Assembly: GCF_004745635.1 (NCBI RefSeq)
Contig: NZ_SRLB01000044.1
Coordinates: forward strand, 1 to 49,749
Source of the DNA: Methylobacterium nonmethylotrophicum
Lineage (GTDB): Bacteria; Pseudomonadota; Alphaproteobacteria; Rhizobiales; Beijerinckiaceae
Direction of reading: 5' to 3'
Length of the DNA stretch: 49,749 nucleotides
The notes under the pieces were generated by a model. That model saw only the letters and a program-made list of their open reading frames with translations. It had not been told where the DNA came from and made no database searches. The position numbers and the translations under genes are program-made. This document shows, piece after piece, positions 43,947 to 49,749 of this stretch (position 1 is the first letter of the stretch; each line of letters begins with the position of its first letter).

Positions 43947-43980
43947 GCGGCCATCCCGAGCAGCCCCCCATCGGCCGCCG

Positions 43981-44487
43981 TCAGTGCTCCTTGGCGGTGG
44001 CGGTGACCGCGACGACGGGCTCCGGCATCGCCGAGGAATGGTGGTGCGCGATCAGCCACGCGCCGTCGCGCAGGACGTAGACGAAGCTGTAGCGCGCCGG
44101 CACCACGACCTGCTCGCCCGGGTTCTTGCCGTCGATCAGGAAGGTGTAGGTGCCCACATCCGTCGCCAGGTTGCAGCCGATCCTGATCGTGTGGGTGTTG
44201 ATGGTGCCCTGCGGGTGCTTCTGCAGGAAGTGGACGAAGTAGTCCTCGATCATCGCCCGGTCGGTGCGCGGCGTGTTGGACACCGTCGGCAGCAGCACCG
44301 CATCGGCGGCGTAGTTCGCCGCGACCTTCTTCGGGTCGAGCGTCGCCAGCGACGCGTTCCAGCGGTCGAACAGCCCCTCGATCTGGCGCTCGGTCACGGT
44401 GGCGCATTGCATCGCCTCGGCCTGCGCCGGCGCGGAGCCGAGCAGCGCCACCCCGGCGGCCAGGACCGCCAGCATCGTCGTCTTCAT
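43981..44487 (-). CDS. Exported NTF2-fold protein (SgcJ/EcaC, DUF4440-like)
   Basis: 168 residues from ATG 44487. A signal peptide (MKTTMLAVLAAGVALLGSAPAQA) is followed by an NTF2-like domain: IEGLFDRWNASLATLDPKKVAANYAADAVLLPT, then FVHFLQKHPQGTINTHTIRIG, YTFLIDG and AWLIAHHHSSAMP. The two cysteines (MQCATV and IGCNL) may form a disulfide. Proteins of this type are periplasmic in many bacteria with no established function. Not linked to the NTF2-fold genes of the catabolic block except by fold. Its promoter lies in the gap before the DUF4337 gene. Confidence 0.82.
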   Translation of the reverse strand: MKTTMLAVLAAGVALLGSAPAQAEAMQCATVTERQIEGLFDRWNASLATLDPKKVAANYAADAVLLPTVSNTPRTDRAMIEDYFVHFLQKHPQGTINTHTIRIGCNLATDVGTYTFLIDGKNPGEQVVVPARYSFVYVLRDGAWLIAHHHSSAMPEPVVAVTATAKEH

Positions 44488-44759
44488 GGATTCGAAAGTC
44501 CCCTGCCGCGATCGGCAGCGGAACTGCCGCCTCGGCATCAGGACAATACGGCGGAACGGTTGCCGGAATCGAGCGAAATGCGTGCGGTTCCCGCCCGATC
44601 GCGAATTCTTTCGATCTATTTCGAAAGGTGTAGGACTGACGGACCGAGCCAAAAATCCTACAAGATTTGTCCCGGCGTCTCACGGCCCACCTCGGTCTTT
44701 GCCGTCCGGACGTCGCGGGGCGGGCCCGGGAGCCCGCCCGCTTCTCCCGGCCGATCCGG
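44488..44759. other. Promoter and terminator region between NTF2-fold and DUF4337 genes
   Basis: 272 bases. AT-rich at 44600-44680, with CTTTCG (44608-44613) and CGAAAG (44622-44627) as an inverted repeat upstream of the NTF2-fold gene, a candidate operator. The DUF4337 terminator is at its right side. No gene is seen. Confidence 0.4.
44718..44739 (-). terminator. Hairpin terminator of the DUF4337 gene
   Basis: Perfect 8-bp stem GGGCGGGC/GCCCGCCC with a six-base loop, 20 nt beyond the stop of the minus-strand DUF4337 gene. No T-tract. Confidence 0.55.
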
Positions 44760-45311
44760 CTAAAACAGATGGATCGCGTGCGGGGCGAACAGGCCGACCG
44801 CCAGCATGGCGATGCCCGCCACCCCGAGCGCCCCGCCCGCGAAGGCGAGGGCCGCGATGCCGGTGATGACCTGGGCAGAGGCCAGCACGATGCCGATCTG
44901 GAAGGCGGCCGAGCCGAGCTCGTAGTGATGGTAGCGGGCGAGAGACAGGTCGCGCTTGGCCTCCGCCGCCTTGGCCTTGGCGGCCAGCTCCTTGCGGCCG
45001 TCGCCGGAGGCCGGGTCGGATTCCCAGCGCGCAATGGTCTTGGCCCAGTCCTCGACCTGCTTCTTCACCGCCTCGGGGGGCGCGCCGGGCTCGAGGGCGA
45101 CCTGCTCGCCGGCGGTCTTCAGCACCGTGGCGCGGATCGTGCGGGCCTGGAAGTAGGCCCACTGGTTGGCGGCCTCGACGTTGGCGCCGAGCGCGTCGGT
45201 CTGCGCGCTCTTCGCCAGGGTCTCGCCGAGGGCGAGGAACAGCGCCAGGATCGAGATCAGCAGCGCGACCTTCTTGTTGGAGGCGTCGACCGCCCCGTGA
45301 CCACCCGACAT
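44760..45311 (-). CDS. DUF4337 membrane protein
   Basis: 183 residues from ATG 45311, with AGGGGAG 6 nt upstream. Membrane segments lie near the N-terminus (KKVALLISILALFLALG) and as two at the C-terminus (AAFQIGIVLASAQVITGIAALAF, LGVAGIAMLAVGLFA). The middle is a soluble, lysine-rich coiled part (KKQVEDWAKTIARWESD, AAKAKAAEAKRDLSLARYHHYE), with NVEAANQWAYFQARTIR before it, the hallmark of DUF4337. Function unknown. Divergent from the UbiC-like gene. Confidence 0.85.
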   Translation of the reverse strand: MSGGHGAVDASNKKVALLISILALFLALGETLAKSAQTDALGANVEAANQWAYFQARTIRATVLKTAGEQVALEPGAPPEAVKKQVEDWAKTIARWESDPASGDGRKELAAKAKAAEAKRDLSLARYHHYELGSAAFQIGIVLASAQVITGIAALAFAGGALGVAGIAMLAVGLFAPHAIHLF

Positions 45312-45580
45312 CGTCGTCTCCCCTCAAGCCAGTCATGATCGGCGCGTGCGTGCGACGTCCTGTCTGGCGGAACCCTGCGACAGGACGAAGAACAGCCGGG
45401 CGCGCGGCAGCGAATCGGCGGCGAACCGGCGGCGCCCGCGCCTTCTTAGCCGGGCCGCGGCGGCGCGCCAGCCCCCCGCCTGCACCGGCTTGCGGCGGGG
45501 CCCCGGACCGGGCACCCCTGCGCGACGGCCCCCTCGCGACGGACCGACCGGACGACGCGCCCCAGACGAGACGCCCCGCC
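45312..45580. other. Divergent promoter region
   Basis: 269 bases between the DUF4337 gene and the UbiC-like gene. GC-rich with no clear promoter box, dyad or gene. Confidence 0.4.
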
Positions 45581-46273
45581 ATGCCGTATGCCCGCTTCCT
45601 CGCGCCCCTGCTGACGCTCCTCGCCGCGCTGCCGGCCCGCGCCGCGGGGCCCGACTGGCCCGACACCTACCTGTCCCGCGTCGAGGCGCTGGCGGTGGTG
45701 CAGAGCCTCAACGCCGCCCTGCTGGCGAGCCGCAGCGCCACCGCGACGCTCGAGGGCTGGTGCGCCGCCCACCGCATGGCCGGGACGCCGCGCCTCGCCG
45801 CCCTGGTGGATCGCGGCATCGACCGCCCGGCGAGCGCGGAGACCCGCAAGCGCCTCGGGGTCGGGCCGGACGAGCCCCTGCGCTACCGGCAGTTGCGTCT
45901 CGCCTGCGGCGAGCACGTCCTGTCGGAGGCCGACAATTGGTACGTGCCGGCCCGCCTGACCCCGGAGATGAACCGGCTGCTCGAGACCACCGACACGCCG
46001 TTCGGCCGGGCGGTGGCGCCGCTCGGCATCACCCGCCAGACCGTCGGCGCCGAGCCGCACTGGCAGCCCCTGCCCGAGGGCTGGGAGCAGGCGCCGCCGC
46101 CGGCCGCCGCCTGCGGCACGCTCGCGGTGCCCGAGCGGCTGTTCAGCCACCGGGCCGTGGTGTTCACGGCGGAGCGGCAGCCGATCTCGGAGGTGGTCGA
46201 GACCTACACGAGGGCGGTCCTGGACTTCGCCCGCGCCGCGCGCCCGGCCGACCCGGCCTGCCCGAAGCCCTGA
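45581..46273 (+). CDS. Exported chorismate-lyase-like (UbiC/UTRA-fold) protein
   Basis: 230 residues from ATG 45581. Signal peptide ARFLAPLLTLLAALPARAA. The mature part resembles the chorismate pyruvate-lyase fold: YRQLRLACGEHVLSEADNWYVP, EMNRLLETTDTPFGRAV, then FSHRAVVFTAERQPISEVVETYTR. These include the arginine-rich and final glutamate positions of the family. Enzymes of this fold are normally cytoplasmic (UbiC); export suggests another ligand or a structural role. No ubiquinone gene is nearby. The stop lies inside a tandem 34-bp repeat. Confidence 0.65.
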   Translation: MPYARFLAPLLTLLAALPARAAGPDWPDTYLSRVEALAVVQSLNAALLASRSATATLEGWCAAHRMAGTPRLAALVDRGIDRPASAETRKRLGVGPDEPLRYRQLRLACGEHVLSEADNWYVPARLTPEMNRLLETTDTPFGRAVAPLGITRQTVGAEPHWQPLPEGWEQAPPPAAACGTLAVPERLFSHRAVVFTAERQPISEVVETYTRAVLDFARAARPADPACPKP

Positions 46274-46355
46274 CGGGCCGCGGACTCTCTCTGGTCCGAA
46301 ACCCTGACGGGCCGCGGACTTTCTCTGGTCCGAAACCCTGACGGGCCGCGGACTT
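46268..46355. repeat. Tandem 34-bp repeat (2.6 copies) with hairpins
   Basis: Units start with CCCTGACGGG at 46268, 46302 and 46336; the third is partial. Each full unit contains the hairpin CGGAC/GTCCG with an 8-base T- and C-rich loop (first: 46281-46285 with 46294-46298). The first unit includes the stop codon (TGA 46271-46273) of the UbiC-like gene, so the array begins at the end of the coding sequence. It may work as a duplicated terminator. Confidence 0.85.
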
Positions 46356-46429
46356 GCATCCCGGCCAGGAACCGCGATGCTCGGGACCTGTATCCTCAGA
46401 GCGGACCGGACGGAGGCCGACCCCGACGG

Positions 46430-48100
46430 ATGGACACCACGCTGACCCTCATCGACCTCTGCGGCGCCGTGGCGTTGCTGCTCTGGGGCATCCACATGGT
46501 GCAGACCGGAGTGCAGCGCGCCCTCGGGCCGCAGCTGCGGCGGGTGCTCGGGGTGGCGCTGGCCAACCGGGTCAAGGCGCTGGCGGCGGGCCTCGGGGTC
46601 ACGGCGCTCCTCCAGAGCAGCACCGCGACGGGGCTGATCGTGGCCTCCTTCGCCGGCAGCGGCCTGGTGGCCCTGGTGCCGGCGCTCGCCGTGATGCTGG
46701 GCGCCAATATCGGCACCACCCTGATCGTGCAGGTCCTGTCCTTCGACGTCGCCCGGGCGGCGCCGGTCCTGGTGCTGGTCGGGGTGATCCTGTTTCGCCG
46801 CGGATCGGCGCCGCGCACCCGCGACCTCGGCCGGGCGGCGATCGGCCTCGGGCTGATGCTGATGGCGCTCTCCCGCCTGATCGAGGTGATCACGCCCTAC
46901 GAGGACGTGCCGGCCCTGCGGGTGCTGCTCGGCGCCGTGGCGACCGACCGGCTCGTCGCCCTGGTGCTCGGCGCGGTGCTCACCTGGGCGGCGCATTCGA
47001 GCGTGGCGACCGTGCTCCTGGTGATGTCGTTCACGCAAGGAGGGGTGCTGCCCTTCGAGGCCGGGATGGCGCTGGTGCTCGGGGCCAATCTCGGCTCGGC
47101 CCTCAACCCGGTGCTCGAAGGGGCCCGGGACGGCGAGGCGGCCGGGCGCCAGGTGGCTCTGGGCAATCTCCTCACCCGGGCGCTCGGCTGCGCGGCCGCC
47201 CTACCCTGCCTCGGCCTGGTCGGCCCGCTCCTCGTGACCTGGCAGCCCGACCTGTCGCGGGCGGTGGCCGATGCCCACACCGCCTTCAACCTCGTCCTCG
47301 CGGGGATCGCCCTGCCGCTCCTCGGCCCCTTCGCGGCGCTCCTGCGCCGGATGGTGCCGGAGCGGATCGACGCGCACGATCCCGGCCAGCCGATCCACCT
47401 CGACGCGGCCGCCCTCGAGACGCCGCCGGTGGCGCTCGGCGCCGCAGGCCGGGAGGCCCTGCGCATGGCCGACGTGCTCGCCGAGATGATGGGCGGGGCC
47501 GGCGAGGCGCTGACCGGGGGCGACCGGGCCCGGGTGGCGCAGATCCGGCGCATGGACGACACCCTCGACCGGCTGAACGCCGCCATCAAGGCGTACCTGA
47601 TCCGCCTGGATCCCGAGGCCTTGAGCGAGGCGGACGAGCGCCGCATCGCCGCGCTCCTGGCCTTCACCACCAACCTGGAGCACGCCGGCGACATCCTCTC
47701 GCGCAACGTGATGACGCACGCGGCCAAGCGCCTGAAGCGCGGCCTCGCCTTCTCGCCCGACGGCGCGGCGGAGGTGGGCGCGCTGCTCACGCGGCTGCAG
47801 GCCAACCTGAGCGCGGCGGGCGCCGCCTTCCTGACCGAGGATCCCCGGGCGGCCCGCCGCCTCGCCGACGAGAAGGCGGTGTTTCGCGACCTGGAGGCGC
47901 GGGCGACCGAGGCGCATTTCCGCCGCCTGCGCGCGCATGGCGGCGCGGCCGGAACGCCCGTCCCGGCCGAGGCCGCCGCCCTCTACCCGGACCTCGTGCG
48001 CGACCTGAAGCGCGTCAACGACCACCTCGTCGCCGGCGCCGCCTACCCGGTCCTGGAGAGCCGGGGCGCGCTCCGGGCGAGCCGGCTCGAGGCGCCCTGA
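46430..48100 (+). CDS. Na/Pi-cotransporter family protein with PhoU-like C-terminus
   Basis: 556 residues. The membrane part (to about 310) has the inverted repeat of the family: first repeat with LLQSSTATGLIVASF and GANIGTTLIVQ, second with AAHSSVATVLLVMSF and GANLGSALNP. The second QSS motif reads HSS, a substitution. The C-terminal part (about 340-550) resembles PhoU (MADVLAEMMGGAGEAL, RIDEDTLDRLN-like helices, NLEHAGDIL). Such proteins are related to NptA transporters and may import phosphate with sodium or regulate phosphate. The start at 46430 has GGAGG 14 nt upstream, at the long end. Monocistronic; convergent with the chemotaxis receptor. Confidence 0.87.
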   Translation: MDTTLTLIDLCGAVALLLWGIHMVQTGVQRALGPQLRRVLGVALANRVKALAAGLGVTALLQSSTATGLIVASFAGSGLVALVPALAVMLGANIGTTLIVQVLSFDVARAAPVLVLVGVILFRRGSAPRTRDLGRAAIGLGLMLMALSRLIEVITPYEDVPALRVLLGAVATDRLVALVLGAVLTWAAHSSVATVLLVMSFTQGGVLPFEAGMALVLGANLGSALNPVLEGARDGEAAGRQVALGNLLTRALGCAAALPCLGLVGPLLVTWQPDLSRAVADAHTAFNLVLAGIALPLLGPFAALLRRMVPERIDAHDPGQPIHLDAAALETPPVALGAAGREALRMADVLAEMMGGAGEALTGGDRARVAQIRRMDDTLDRLNAAIKAYLIRLDPEALSEADERRIAALLAFTTNLEHAGDILSRNVMTHAAKRLKRGLAFSPDGAAEVGALLTRLQANLSAAGAAFLTEDPRAARRLADEKAVFRDLEARATEAHFRRLRAHGGAAGTPVPAEAAALYPDLVRDLKRVNDHLVAGAAYPVLESRGALRASRLEAP

Positions 48101-48103
48101 GCG

Positions 48104-49674
48104 TCAGGCGACCTGCCGCAGGAAGCGCTCGACCTCGGTATCGAGCGCCCCGGTGAGGCCGCCGACCTCGCGGGCGGCGGCATCGACCGCGTCGGCGGCC
48201 CCGGCGGTGGTGCGGGCGGCCGCGATCACCGTGTCGAAGTCCCGCGTCATGGCGCGGGCCGCCTCGGCCGCCCCGCCGGCGCTGCGGGAGATCTCCAGCG
48301 TCGCCGCACCCTGCTGCCTCACCGCGGTGGCGATGCCGCCGGTGGTCTCGTCGATCTGGTGCATGCGCGCGCGGATGCGCGCGATCGTGCCGGCCGTCTC
48401 CTCGCTGGCGCCGCGCACCCCGGCGACCTGGCGGGTGATCTCCTCCGTTGCCTTGGCGGTCTGGCCGGCGAGCGCCTTGACTTCGGCGGCGACCACCGCG
48501 AAGCCGCGGCCCGCCGCCCCGGCGCGCGCCGCCTCGATCGTGGCATTGAGCGCCAGGAGGTTGGTCTGGCTCGCGATGGCGTCGATCAGCGCCACCACGT
48601 CGCCGATCTGGGCGGAGGCCCGCACCAGCTCGCTCACCCGCTCTTCCGCCGCCTCGGCCTCGGCCAGCGCCGCGGCGGTGCTCTCCTGCGCCCGCGCCAC
48701 CTGGCCGGTGATCTCGCCGACCGAGGCCGAGAGCTCCTCGGCGGCGCCCGCGACGGTCGCGACGTTGCCGGACGCGGCCTCCGAGCGGACGGACGCCCCC
48801 GCGATGGCGCCCTCGGCCGCGGCGGCCTCCGCCGCCATGGCGCCGGCCCGCTCGCTCAGGGACGCCGTGCGGCCGCCCAGGGCCGCGACCAGCCCGGCCA
48901 CCTCGCCCCGGAAGGCGGCGACCGCGGCGTCGCGGGCGCGGCGGCGGCTCTCGGATTCCTGCGTGCCCAGGCGGTCCTCCTCCTCGAGCAGGCGGGCGCG
49001 CCGGCTGGTCTCGCGCAGGGTCTCGAGGGCCTTGGCGACGGCGCCGATCTCGTCGCCCCGCCCGGCATGGCGGATCGGCGTGTCGAGGTCGCCGGCGGCG
49101 AGGCCCGAGACCCGGGCCGCGATGTCGACGAGGGAGCGCACGAGCCGCCGGGCCGCCAGCCCCGCGATCAGGCAGGCCAGGACCGCGATCACGCCCGCCG
49201 CGAGGGTGATGGCCCGCATCGCCGCCGCGTAGGTGGCGTAGGAGTCCTCGATCGGCACGCCGACATAGAGCGCGCCGTTGACGCGCCCGGCGCCGTCGCG
49301 GGTCGGCTGGTACACCGTCTGGAAGCGACGGCCGAACAGCGTCACCTCGCCCCGGAAGGCCTCGCCCCGGCGCAGCAACGGCTGGGCCGGGCTGTCGGGC
49401 GCGAGCGCCGTGCCGATGGCGCGCTCGCCGTTCTCCTTGCGCACCGTGGTCGCCCGGCGCAGGAAGGCATCCCGCCCCGCATCGTAGGCGAACACCGTCG
49501 CGGTCCCGCCCACATAGGCCACCGCATCGTCGACGACCGACGCATCGGCGAACGTCGACAGCTCGGGCGCCGTCACGGCGACCACCCGCCCGTCCTGGAC
49601 CTTCGTGGTGGCGCCGGGCACCCGGCCGGCGAAGACCAGCGCGAGGGTGCGCTCGTATTGCTGCGCCTGCTCTA
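48104..49674 (-). pseudogene. Chemotaxis receptor truncated at its 5' end by an IS element
   Basis: The remaining coding frame runs from the IS junction (in-frame residues ALEQAQQYERTLALVFAGR) to a stop at 48104. Present are most of a periplasmic single-Cache sensor (VVAVTAPELSTFADASVV, NGALYVGVPIEDSY), one membrane segment (ITLAAGVIAVLACLIAGLA), HAMP (RRLVRSLVDIAARVSGLAAGDLD), and the signalling domain with SQTNLLALNATIEAARAG. The first membrane helix and the start codon are missing; the sequence upstream belongs to the insertion. A GTG at 49621 is open but would give a protein without its first helix. Likely a non-functional remnant, unless the IS supplies a promoter. Confidence 0.8.
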
Positions 49675-49749
49675 GGGCCTGTTGTCACTTGAACCACAGT
49701 AGTGTGGAGGCAAGGCAAAGGACGCCCATGAAGCTGACGGCGGTCTTTT
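49675..49749. mobile_element. End of an IS5-like insertion sequence, runs off the window
   Basis: From 49675 the sequence reads GGGCCTGTTGTCACTTGAA, the likely terminal inverted repeat, placed after CTAG in the chemotaxis gene. The minus-strand frame inside is the end of a transposase. Only the first 75 bases are in the window, so the family assignment is provisional. Confidence 0.7.
49685..49749 (-). CDS. IS5-like transposase, C-terminal end only
   Basis: The last 20 residues before the stop read TAVSFMGVLCLASTLLWFK after one lysine. A run ending in FLGVLxLAxxxxW is a familiar C-terminus of IS5-family transposases. The catalytic domain lies outside the window. Confidence 0.6.
   Translation of the reverse strand, partial: KTAVSFMGVLCLASTLLWFK

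Noticed and set aside
46268..46355. Possible CRISPR array
   Set aside because: The 34-bp units abut without variable spacers, so it is a tandem duplication and not CRISPR. The same holds for 31137-31210.

Overview
The window is about 50 kb of GC-rich (roughly 70%) chromosomal DNA. Gene content, codon use and small-protein repertoire point to an alphaproteobacterium of the Methylobacterium type (Hyphomicrobiales). That assignment is inferred; there is no rRNA gene or other taxonomic marker in the window. No tRNA, rRNA or CRISPR array was recognised.

Positions 295-16367, all on the minus strand, form one catabolic region. Transcription runs from right to left. It opens with a branched-chain-type ABC importer: a binding protein, a single polypeptide fusing two permeases and one ATPase, and a second ATPase. 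It continues with amidase, acyl-CoA-dehydrogenase-like flavin monooxygenase, Rieske dioxygenase alpha and beta, SDR, VanB-type reductase, two NTF2-fold proteins, a 69-residue orphan, a flavin reductase, a MarR regulator and finally a thiamine-diphosphate enzyme. The set and the order H-A-C-D-E-F-(I)-G-R closely match the iac (indole-3-acetic acid catabolism) clusters of Pseudomonas, Enterobacter and Paraburkholderia. I read it as an auxin or related indole degradation island with a dedicated importer. A perfect 24-bp dyad lies just upstream of the amidase gene. The flavin reductase gene has a C-terminal TetR-type ligand-binding domain and an apparent one-base frameshift behind its best ribosome binding site. 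The MarR and ThDP genes are poorer in GC than the rest.

Positions 16981-25 kb carry an acyltransferase, a small membrane protein overlapping a chemotaxis receptor, a class I glutamine amidotransferase, penicillin-binding protein 1A, an HNH protein, and thiC under a TPP riboswitch. Positions 26046-31617 are a signalling block: a GAF/PAS histidine kinase, a single-domain response regulator, a receiver-HWE kinase, a FlaG-like protein and an HPt protein.

Positions 31621-43 kb hold a DEAD-type helicase, small conserved proteins, a His-rich cupin, aminopeptidase P, and a TetR-adaptor-RND efflux operon with a perfect operator dyad. Positions 43.7-49.7 kb hold small exported proteins, a DUF4337 membrane protein, a secreted UbiC-like protein, a Na/Pi-cotransporter-family protein, and a chemotaxis receptor cut at its 5' end by an IS5-like element that runs off the window.

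A dispersed palindromic element occurs three times (6366, 37661 and 43137). Two different tandem repeat arrays with internal dyads sit at 31137 and 46268.
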